This document shows, piece after piece, positions 9,311 through 18,420 of a stretch of 64,000 nucleotides of DNA. Source of the stretch: Isoetes taiwanensis (Eukaryota; Streptophyta; Lycopodiopsida; Isoetales; Isoetaceae); assembly GCA_021234155.1 (NCBI GenBank), contig JAJEKV010000027.1, forward strand, positions 13,857,714 through 13,921,713, in the 5' to 3' direction. The notes under the pieces were generated by a model. The model saw only the letters and a list, made by a program, of their open reading frames with translations. It had not been told where the DNA came from and made no database searches. Each line of letters begins with the position of its first letter. Position 1 is the stretch's first letter. The translations under genes were made by a program, and so were the position numbers.

Positions 9311-10461
9311 AAGTAAAATTTTTGGGGTGAAGATATCCGCCGCCGTTAATTAATGACCAGATTTAATTCCCACGGCTATTTTAGAAGAGGCCTTTTAGAA
9401 AGAATTTCTTTTCTTCTCACCTCTTCTCCGGCTGTAATTGGCGATTTGATTCAAGGTTTCACCTCACCGGCAAGGATTCAAGAAGCGTTTCTGAGGCAAG
9501 GATTCAAGAAAGTGTTTGTGGCGATTCAGGGGATTGAAAGATGCATTTCAGTTCAGTGATTTAGAAAGTTTAAAAAAGATTCAATGAAGCGTTCGATTTC
9601 TGGAGTTCGGTTTCTGGAGTTCGCCTTCAAAATCAGAGCAAAGGGGACAAAGGGGAGAAAATGCTATATTTGAAGCTAAGACAAATCAGAGCAATAGTAC
9701 TATAGCTTCACAGCTTCACAGCGACGATTTTTCACGGCCAATAGAGGCTGTTCAGGAAGATAAACTAAGCGTTAACTAGCTGTATATTGGTCCCAATCTG
9801 AGCTCGCGCCCCTACTTCAGTTTCGGAATCAAAAATCACATCTCTGGATGCAACGCCTCCATCTCTGAAGCTTGAATCCGGGGGGGATAATTTGGAAGCA
9901 GAGGGAGGGATGTAAATCAGGGCCATTCTTAACAATATTGGACTCGAAACGAGGGATTCTACAGCAGCGGCCATGGGAAAAAGAAAATCAAGAAAATGAA
10001 GATAGTGAATAGAAGGAGGATGCTCTGATAACACGGTTTCTGGAGTTCGATTTCTGGAACGGTTTCTGGAGTTCGATTCCTGGAGTTCGGCTTCATAAGG
10101 TAAAAGGTAAGAAATCTTCTACTTCCTACTTCCGATTCAATCAGAAAACAGAAAAATCTTTGTTGTCTTTGTGAACAAAATTTTAAGCCCCCATGTGCCG
10201 AAATTGGAGTTACAGAAGAACCCAGCCTATAGCCAAGCTCATAATCCTGGTTGAGCCCCCTTTTTCTTTTCCTTGGAAGGAAAAATCTTGCCTGCAGAGC
10301 CATATCAGCCATATCTTGCCTGCATCAAGCAGGAATCTTCCCCAATCAAATATAAAATATAGGATTTAAACATATCAGATGCGATTTGGCATCAGGTTTG
10401 AAAGCATTAAAACAATAAAAAATTTGCATAGCATGGAGAAGGCAAAGAAACACCAAGATAC
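9311..10461. other. Interval without a firm gene; repeated TTTCTGGAGTTCG motif
   Basis: Several copies of TTTCTGGAGTTCG occur at 9597-9625 and 10037-10090. The best coding candidate is on the minus strand at 9765-9974. It has 69 residues, starts MAAAVESLVSSP at an ATG in favourable context (CCATGG) and resembles an organelle-targeting or N-terminal exon, but I cannot assign it and see no clear donor. Otherwise no gene is seen. Confidence 0.3.
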
Positions 10462-10720
10462 CTGTGCCCCCGTTGCAATAATAAATTTTATATACGTTAT
10501 TGTTTCTCCTGAAGCTGTAACTAGATTACTGCGTTTGATATCAGCTGAAACCACTTTTGTGTTCAGCACCAACTCAATACCTGATGGCAGCATAATACAA
10601 CCTTAGAATTAAAGAAAGCCGTGCATGTCTAGTCAGTCTGGAATTCCCTTACAAGGCAAACAAAATTTACCATGATCTTTGTACCATTTAGGAAGAAGGT
10701 CGAAGGTAGTACAACAGTTT
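10462..10720 (-). pseudogene. MDHAR: Orphan exons of monodehydroascorbate reductase
   Basis: One clean exon lies at 10462-10580 (acceptor CATCAG, donor GTATCT). It encodes GIELVLNTKVVSADIK, then TASGETITY and KFIIATGAQ. This matches the WYxxxGIEL...GET..Y..LIIATG segment of plant monodehydroascorbate reductases, the FAD enzymes that regenerate ascorbate with NAD(P)H. A second exon ends at 10671 with LPKWYKDHG and a GTAAAT donor. Its upstream part is poorly conserved where FHTCVGxGGER is expected. Phases of the two exons agree (phase 1). The remaining exons, including the FAD-binding N-terminus and NAD-binding domain, are not seen on either side, so this is probably a gene fragment. Missing exons in sequence far away cannot be excluded. 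Confidence 0.75.
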
Positions 10721-11063
10721 CGATCTACCTCATAGAATTTTTAGACATGGATTGTAAACTACATTTAGAATGCTGTGATTTATAATGTTTGTTTTAAGTT
10801 TGATATTAGCAGAGGCATATTTGATTCATAACGTGTTATTAAAATTTGATATTGGCAGAGGGCGGCTTTTAAATCTTATGAGGGCCTGTTTTTGAGCTGC
10901 AAGCTTGGAGCACAGAAGGAGGTTAGAATAATTTTCCCATCTTGTCCATTATAGCCATGCAATTAGGAGATAAACAATTGCATGTAATTCTCTGAAGAGT
11001 AGCTTAATTCCAGTGAAAAATTTTTGAATCCTTTTCATCTTGAATGCTTGAAGGTGGAGCGCA
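10721..11063. other. No gene seen between the MDHAR fragment and the copia element
   Basis: The stretch is AT-rich and carries a short duplicated phrase (TTTGATATT-GGCAGAG-like) near 10800 and 10850. No coding or RNA gene signal is visible. Confidence 0.5.
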
Positions 11064-11068
11064 TTTAC
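11064..11068. other. 5 bp target site duplication, left (TTTAC)
   Basis: TTTAC directly precedes the 5' LTR and is repeated at 15708-15712 directly after the 3' LTR, as expected for copia integration. Confidence 0.93.
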
Positions 11069-11720
11069 TGCTAGAAATTGGCATCCAGCATTCAAGCTCT
11101 ATCTAGAAAATATTAGTTTTAATGGTTGAAAAGGGATGACGTGGCAAGAAAATAAAAAAGGGAAAAAGAGGAAGTCGGTGGAGTGACGTATATGAAAAAA
11201 GGGAGGTCGGATGCAGGATATGCACAGAGAAATCAGATCAAAGCTTTGGAGTTGGCTGTAGCAGACCGTACTGGTAAAAACCGGCAGGAGGCTGAAGATC
11301 CTTGGGCGTTTAGCTTAGAGAATCCGGCTATGAAGGTGACCCTGTTGTGGGCAATTTGGCAGATTACTGTGCAGAATCTGGCAGGGGCAATTTGGCAGAT
11401 TACTGTGCAGAATCCGGCAGGGGCAATTTCGCAGATTACTGTGCAGAATCCAGCAGATTATTGTGAAGCCAAATTGAGGTTGTAGAATCCGGCAGATTGC
11501 TGTGGGTGATCCAGCAGACGCTGTTGTTAGTAGCTGCGGCAGATTGATGCTCAAGAAAATTTGACTGGCATAGAATCGTGGAAAGGAGCCGATTCATGTT
11601 TGTTGAAGAATTAGTGGGAGTGAGCATAGACTGTTAAAGCCAATTCACAAACGATTAGTAGGAGGCAGGGTTGTGTAGTGGTTTACTTCTGGGTTCAAAT
11701 CCCGGGCACAAATTCTAACA
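11069..11720 (+). repeat. 5' LTR of the copia element
   Basis: It is the same length as the 3' LTR and 644 of 652 positions agree. It contains nearly three tandem copies of a 36 bp unit (about 11350-11455). Close to its end are an A-box-like TTGTGTAGTGG (11671) and a tRNA B-box-like GGTTCAAATCC (11692). Confidence 0.96.
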
Positions 11721-11721
11721 G

Positions 11722-11733
11722 TGGTATCAGAGC
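11722..11733 (+). other. Primer binding site, tRNA-iMet type
   Basis: TGGTATCAGAGC begins two bases after the 5' LTR. It is the complement of the 3' end of plant initiator methionine tRNA and the standard primer site of plant copia elements. Confidence 0.93.
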
Positions 11734-11756
11734 AAAGTTTGTTACAATTTGTGGCC

Positions 11757-12389
11757 ATGGAAAGGGATTTTGCAGCAGTTCCTTTAACTATTGATTCTGG
11801 GGCAGAAAGGACCGTTATTGCTTCAGAGAAGTTGATAAAAAAATTAAAGGAATCTGAGACCCCTTGCGTACAAATGGGAAATGGTAATTTACACGAAGTT
11901 AAAGGTTGCGGAAAGTTGGAGTTCTTTCACAATGGTGAAGAAAAATTGAGTTTGGAAAACGTGTTGTACACTCCTGGTATGTTGTTCAATTTAATTTCGG
12001 TAGCAGACTTGGTAGACGCAGGGTACAAAGTAAATTTTGATGCATCTCGTTGTGAAATGGTGGGTAATGGCAGAAATATATATGCTAGAAGAAGAGGTAA
12101 ACTATATTGTTTGGATGCTTTTCCTTGTATTGGGAATGTTAGCTCTCTAGAATTGTGGCATCTGAGGTGTGCTCATGTGAGTGACGGAACTATAAAAATT
12201 ATGAGCAAACATGAATTGGTAGAGGGTTTGCCTACCAACATAGATGCAAGTGAACATAGAATATGCCATGGGTGTATGCTTGGGAAGCAGACTAGAAACA
12301 CTTTCCGGTCTCGCATTACTAAAACACTAGGAATTTTGAACTTGGTGCATAGTGACTTGTGTGGTCCAATGCGTGTCCAAAGTATATAG
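11757..12389 (+). pseudogene. Copia polyprotein part 1: protease and N-terminal integrase
   Basis: The first ATG in frame is 11757. The reading opens almost at once on the aspartic protease (IDSGAERTVI, the DSGA catalytic motif, near residue 14). It then runs into the gag-pre-integrase zinc region (LWHLRCAH ... ICHGCMLGKQTR) and the start of the integrase core (LVHSDLCGPM, first catalytic Asp). It stops at TAG 12387-12389, where the DDE core should continue. The gag capsid and CCHC zinc knuckle that normally precede protease are missing entirely. The following frame resumes at YIDDFSRR, so a short deletion with frame change lies at the break. Confidence 0.92.
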
Positions 12390-14668
12390 ATGATTTTTCT
12401 CGGAGGGCAAAGTGTTATTTTCTGAAATCAAAGGATCAAGCATTCCAGGCATTCCAATTGTATCTAGCAGAGGCTGAACGAGAGACGTCTAGGAAGTTGA
12501 AACGCTTGCGCTCAGATTCAGGGGGAGAATATATGTCTGGGGCATTCATGCAGTTTTGTCGTGAAAAGGGGATCCGACGTCAATTTACTTGTAGGCATAC
12601 CCCACAACAGAACGGTATTGCTGAGAGAAAAAACAGAACTCTCATGGATGCAGTAAGATCTATGTTAAAACATGCAGGGTTACCCAACTATTTATGGGCA
12701 GAAGCAGTACAGGCTGCATGTTACATCCAGAACAAGTTACCATCATCTGGTATTGAAGGGAGAATTCCTGAAGAGGTGTGGTCTGGACAGAAACAGTCCG
12801 TGGAAAGATTGCGAGCATATGGTTGTTTAGCATATATGCATGTACCCGAGGAATTGCGGTCCAAGTTAGACGATCGAAGCATAGAAACTTATCTTGTTGG
12901 TTATGAGGAGCAGGGATACAGATTGTATGATCCCAAAACTAGGAAAATCTATGTAAGTCGAGACGTGGTGTTTGATGAAACCAAGTTTTATAAAGATAGA
13001 GTTGTCACACAAAGTTTGACACAAAAAAGGGAAGAAAACCAATCTTGGGCTCCAATTGGTTGGTTTGAGGATGATGCCGATGATGTAGAAAGGGAAGAAC
13101 ATCAAGCAGAAGTTGTGCAGGCTCAAGAGGTAGAAGATAATGATATAGAGGAGCAACCGGAAGGTGGAGTAGCAGAGCTAGAAGATCGGAGTATGGAGAT
13201 AAGCTTGGAAGAGCAAACTGAAGAGCAGATAGAGGAATTAGAACCTGTAAGTGCAGAAGAGCCGTCCATGGAAGAAACTCGTTTGCATAGAAGTGATGCA
13301 GAAAGATTGAAGCAGGAAGTATCTTTTGATAAATCATTATATGGGAGAAATGAGCGTGGTAGAAGTACTCGGGAGCGAAGACCACCATCAAGATTTAAAG
13401 AGTATGAATTAGGAAGCACACGGGAGCAACGGCCACCTTCTGTGTCAAGTATCATGGAGCCTAAAACATATGATGAAGCTGTCAACTCACCAGATGCAGA
13501 TAAGTGGAGAAAGGCTATGTGTGAAGAGCTCGAGTCATTCAGATACACAGGTACCTATGATCTTGCACCTCGACCGAAAGAGAAAAATGTGGTCGGGTGT
13601 AAGTGGATTTTCAAAATAAAAAAAGGACCGGACGGGAAAATTGAAAGGTACAAAGCAAGACTTGTAGCTCGTGGTTTTACACAAAAGTATGGTAAAGATT
13701 ATCATGATACATTTTCTCCTATTGTCAAGCTAACAAGTTTGCGAGCTTTAATTGCTTTAGCAGTGGAGCATGATTTGGAACTTGATCATATGGATGTAAA
13801 GACTGCATTCCTAAATGGAGTTTTGGACGAAGAGATCTATATGGAGCAGCCGGTTGGCTTTGAGGTGCAAGGTGACAAAGTCTGCAAACTAAAAAAGGCG
13901 GTATATGGGCTTAAGCAGGCGGCTAGACAATGGTATGTATGCATAAATGGATTTCTATTATCTCAAGGATTCGAGAAATTAGAAAGTGAGGGTAATTTGT
14001 ACATAAAGAAAGTGAATGGTAAATTCTGCATTACAGCTTTATATGTTGATGATTGTGTTATGAGCGCAAGTGATCAAAGTATTTTAAATGATTGCAAAGA
14101 TATTTTGAAAAATAGATTTCAAATGAGTGACCTCGGTGGCTTGAGGAAACTTTTGGGTATGGAAGTTTATAGAGATAGACAAGCTGGGGTGTTGATTTTA
14201 ACACAGGTACAGGGCATTAGAAAGATACTGGATGATTTCTTTATGACAGAATGTAAGCCAGTACCAACTCCTTTGGTAGTTAATAAGAGGATATGTGGAG
14301 ATATGTCTCCTGTAACTGTAGAAGACAACAGAAAGATGCAAAGAATACCATACAGAGAGCTTATCGGGAGTTTGCTATATGTGGCAAATGCCACTAGACC
14401 AGATATTGCGTTTGCAGTAAATTTATTGAGTAGATATTTGAATAATCCAGGCTGGGAACATTGGATTGCAGCTAAACGTGTTCTTAGATATCTGAAGGGT
14501 ACATTGCAGCTTGGAATCTGTTATACTAGGAGTCATGACAAAAATCCTGAAGTGGTCAGTTATGCAGAATTAACTGGCTATACAGATGCAGATTGGGCTG
14601 GAGACTTAGACGAACGCAAGTCCACAACAGGGTATCTGTGTAAACTCAACGAAACAGCTATCTCATAG
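12386..14668 (+). pseudogene. Copia polyprotein part 2: integrase core, reverse transcriptase, RNase H start
   Basis: This long open frame, different from part 1, starts at YIDDFSRR. Integrase core motifs follow (LRSDSGGEYMS with the second catalytic Asp; NGIAERKNRT with the Glu) and then an acidic linker rich in Glu. The reverse transcriptase is intact, with WIFKIKKGPDG, ARLVARGFTQ, MDVKTAFLNG and the catalytic YVDD at 14042-14053. RNase H begins with YTDADWAGDLDERKSTTGY. The frame ends at a TAG at 14666-14668. The next codons continue in frame (CSKKQNCVAMSSAESEY), so TAG replaces a tryptophan TGG conserved in AISWCSKKQ. Confidence 0.95.
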
Positions 14669-15037
14669 TGTAGCAAGAAACAGAACTGTGTAGCAATGTC
14701 TAGCGCAGAGTCTGAATATGTATCTACATCTCTGGCAAGCAGAGAAATCGTTTGGCTGAGGCGATTATTAAGTGAATTAGGAGAAAAACAAGCATGCCCA
14801 ACGAAATTATATTGTGATAATAGGAGTTGTATTGCCATTGCCAAAAATCCTGTCTTACACTCAAGGACGAAGCATATTGATCTTCATTATCATTACATCA
14901 GAGAAATCGTTGCCAGAGGTGAGATTGACTTGCAATATATATCCACAGGTAAACAACAAGCAGATATCCTAACAAAAGCATTGAATGAAGCTAAACATGT
15001 ACAATTTAAGATAGACATTGGCATTACAGGAAGATGA
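14669..15037 (+). pseudogene. Copia polyprotein part 3: RNase H C-terminal part
   Basis: In frame with part 2 after the premature stop, this carries MSSAESEYVS, the LYCDNRSCI block and HIDLHYHYIRE, followed by the QQADILTKAL tail typical of copia RNase H. It ends at TGA 15035-15037. The polypurine tract GAGGGGGAG (15047-15055) and the 3' LTR follow. A single-base readthrough or repair would restore RNase H, so this break looks recent. Confidence 0.93.
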
Positions 15038-15046
15038 ATGCTGGCT

Positions 15047-15055
15047 GAGGGGGAG
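15047..15055 (+). other. Polypurine tract
   Basis: GAGGGGGAG abuts the first base of the 3' LTR, the normal position for plus-strand priming. Confidence 0.9.
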
Positions 15056-15707
15056 TGCTAGAAATTGGCATCCAGCATTCAAGCTCTATCTAGAAAATAT
15101 TAGTTTTAATGGTTGAAAAGGGATGACGTGGCAAGAAAATAAAAAAGGGAAAAAGAGGAAGTCGGTGGAGTGACGTATATGAAAAAAGGGAGGTCGGATG
15201 CAGGATATGCACAGAGAAATCAGATCAAAGCTTTGGAGTTGGCTGTAGCAGACCGTACTGGTAAAAACCGGCAGGAGGCTGAAGATCCTTGGGCGTTTAG
15301 CTTAGAGAATCCGGCTGTGAAGGTGACCCTGTTGTGGGCAATTTGGCAGATTACTGTGCAGAATCCGGCAGGGGCAATTTGGCAGATTACTATGCAGAAT
15401 CCGGCAGGGGCAATTTCGCAGATTACTGTGCAGAATCCAGCAGATTACTGTGAAGCCAAATTGAGGTTGTAGAATCCGGCAGATTGTTGTGGGTGATCCA
15501 GCAGACGCTGTTGTTAGTAGCTGCGACAGATTGATGCTCAAGAAAATTTGACTGGCATAGAATCGTGGAAAGGAGCCGATTCATGTTTGTTGAAGAATTA
15601 GTGGGAGTGAGCATAGACTGTTAAAGTCAATTCACAAACGATTAGTAGGAGGCAGGGCTGTGTAGTGGTTTACTTCTGGGTTCAAATCCCGGGCACAAAT
15701 TCTAACA
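15056..15707 (+). repeat. 3' LTR of the copia element
   Basis: It is 652 bp, like the 5' LTR, with only eight transitions between them and no indels. It is followed directly by the second TTTAC target copy at 15708-15712. Confidence 0.96.
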
Positions 15708-15712
15708 TTTAC

Positions 15713-18420
15713 CAATTGGGCAGATCATGAATCCTCTACGACATTCTTATTTCCTTTGATGAATATTAGAAACGCTTGGGTTTTAACCCATTCCAGAACT
15801 CCAAATGTATTGTGTCCAAATATTATAAATAAAAGCACTCAAAGTGCAAATTTTTTCCTTTCATTGCATCTCTACTTCTTTTTGCTTATGTAAATGGTCG
15901 TGGCAATAAGAAAAGCCTAAAGTTGTTCTCTAGCAAAGTAAAAAAGGGTTCTCTATATCCACCCAAATGGATTCTACCTTGACAGATTGTAGTATATAGT
16001 TATAAGTCAAACGTGAACTAGCGAATTCAATACTCCTGGAATTCAGAATTTGTTCGGCAGGACGCTCTTCTTTGTTGCATATCATTGATTGCTCAATAAT
16101 CGCTATGTGTTTTTTGTTAGTAATTTTTTTACATGTTTCTAGTAGATTACATGCTTACGCTTCTGTTGTAATGTTTTAGAATAGATATGGTGGGTATAGG
16201 CGCGGGCGAGGATGCAGTGGACGCAGCGCCCCCCGTTGCACAGCCGTTTAGGACGTTTGCGTCCGACGGGTTAGTCTCTAGTATAACCATAGGTTTCTAT
16301 TGTTCAGTATCTAGTCATGGACACAAATATAGGTTGTCTTTTAATTTTAGATCTTGTTCTTTTAGATGTAGATGAAACGTAGTGTTATTCCCTTAAGTCG
16401 AGTTTTTTTTTTTCCCATCCCTTTAGAGTTGTGTGAACTTAGAATTTAAAATTCTTTAGGGACGAGCTCCATGGGCATTGGAGAATACGTCAATTATTGA
16501 TCACCATCCTGCTCCTACAGGTCCCACAGATGGTTTTGTGAGCACGAGGGGTGCACACACGCCTGTGAGACCGTGGTGGTTGGGGTTCAGGCATGGATGC
16601 CGCTAAGAAGCCGCCCACATGAGTCGGCATGGGAGGTACCATGGTGCCTCGCCCTCGGGTGCACGCAGAGTGTGTCCGACGCAGGAGGACGAGTAAGACG
16701 GAGAGAGAGAGAGGGAGGAGGAGCCGCCTTCGCGGCCATGGTGATAGATGCAAAGCTGTGGCAGTAGTTTCTAGTGTCCTGCAAATAGAGACATACACTT
16801 TACTGCACCTGCATGGGTTGTGGCAGAGTGGGAGGCCATTGAGAGGGCATTCTCACAGAGAGTTAGCTACGGTGGGTGCTCCACACAGTGGAGGACCACG
16901 CTTGGATGGCGTGATAGAGTGCAAAGGCCACTAGGGTGCGTGGATGAGGGTCTAGAGGTCCATTCCTGGCCGCATCGTGCTGGGTGGGAGGCAGAGGTAT
17001 TGTTGAGGAGGAGAGACCACCTCATTGGAGGATGAGGCGCTTGACCTGTGGTCAGGGAAGGAGAATGTCATGAGGTAGCCGAGCATGGATCGTAGGTTTC
17101 ATGCTAGACTTGGATGTTCTTAGTTAGAGTTACCCGGGTTCATCTAGCAAAATTGCTTTGCCTTTAAGCACAGAGAGTCAGCCATCATGCCATCCACATT
17201 GGGTAATGTGGACTTATGGGAGGGTGCTCCATCCATGATGCACTAGCATCGACCACTCAGCCCTCGGGCTACTCTTTCTCCCACCACACCCATTCTCTTC
17301 CCATACTCCTAGTTCTCCCCATGCAACTACACCCCCTTGTCACATCGCCTCCCATATGTGCTACCATCATTCTATCTCCTAAGTCTCTCACCCATTCTTT
17401 CCTCGCTTGCTCTTCCAGCCTTACTCTTCTAGTGTAGCATCCGTAAGCACCACCCCCTTCACGCTATGTGGACTCATCCCCTTCCTAGCTCATGTGGACT
17501 TCACCCTCCCCCACCTGCCACCAATTATCCTGCTAGCACCTTTGCTCAAGGCCGGTACCCCGCTCACCTCTCTTTCATTACCTCTACTCCCCTTTCCCCA
17601 CGCATCTTCACTCTCCCACTTCCTTTTCAGATACCTATTGAGCCCGCCATGCACTACCTTGTTCTCAGCACTTCTGGAGCATCGCTTTTGGGGCTTAGCG
17701 ACTACTCCATTGTTGACGGAAGTGCATAAGAACCTAGCTTAGCGCTAAGCTTCTTTCCATGAGCCATCACCTCGATGAGCTCCACCTGTTGGACTACAGT
17801 GCTGTGTCTTTTAATCGCAAGTGCACTATCACGGGGATGTGGATGTATCGTTGCCCTTCTAGGCTCTGCACTTTGAGCCATTTATAGGTCTACTGACGAA
17901 GCTTTCACGAGGCAATGAGCCGGATAGGCCGCAGAGACCCCGGGATTGAGGCTCACACGCTTTCGGCAGATGTACGTGATGGACATGAGGGCGGTATCGG
18001 CGTGGCGTAGGTGTGAGGTAGAGAGGCAAAAGTGTGAGGGAGAGGCAGAGGTAGAGGCAGCAATGTGTAGAGGCAGGGTAGAGGTAGAGGTAGACCACGC
18101 GACGCAGAGGCAGGCAGAGGTAGGTCTGGCCGGGATGAAGCGCAAAATGCATGTAGGTGACTGTGAGACAAGGACCCCATTAGTGTGGAGGGTCAGCTAC
18201 GGGGAGACATGGGCTTGTTTACGCTTTACCCATCGCACGTAGATTGGGCAAAGATCACCAGGCATGGACATTTGATAGGACCGCAGCTATTATACATTAT
18301 AAAAAATTTAACGGCGCTGACTTTCATTTCGCATGTGCCTTGTCCCTTTGAGAGAGGATGGGCTTTGAGCGTAGAGCGAAGCTCGGGTCCTATCCGTTGA
18401 GGCTAGACATCGGGCTTTAG
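15713..18420. other. Gene-poor interval, partly GC- and purine-rich
   Basis: No recognisable gene is present. From 16180 to 18200 the sequence is GC-richer, with purine-rich runs (16690-16720, 18010-18120) and a pyrimidine-rich half (17250-17640). These produce long but low-complexity frames. A perfect 16 bp palindrome, AGCTTAGCGCTAAGCT, lies at 17736-17751. Confidence 0.45.

Larger units (their letters stand above)
11069..15707 (+). mobile_element. Ty1/copia LTR retrotransposon, gag-deleted and mutated
   Basis: The 4639 bp element has two 652 bp LTRs beginning TGCTAGAAATTGG and ending TCTAACA. It is flanked by a TTTAC target duplication, with a tRNA-iMet-type primer site and a GAGGGGGAG polypurine tract. 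The protein order protease, integrase, reverse transcriptase, RNase H is diagnostic of copia. Only about 35 bases lie between the 5' LTR and the protease frame, so gag is absent. Integrase is split by a frame change near 12386 and RNase H by a stop at 14666. The LTRs differ at eight sites in 652, all transitions, so insertion was fairly recent. The element lies on the far side of the MDHAR fragment and is not inside a recognisable exon. Confidence 0.96.

Noticed and set aside
11183-11485. 100-residue ORF intact in both LTRs
   Set aside because: It includes a non-ATG start and a 12-residue repeat from the 36 bp array, and three of the four LTR differences inside it change amino acids. No sign of coding constraint.
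12866-13548. Minus-strand ORFs of 96-141 residues
   Set aside because: They are antisense to the copia integrase/reverse-transcriptase linker.
17216-17742. Plus-strand ORFs of 73-111 residues
   Set aside because: They come from pyrimidine-rich sequence; composition (Pro, Leu, Ser, Thr) explains their openness.
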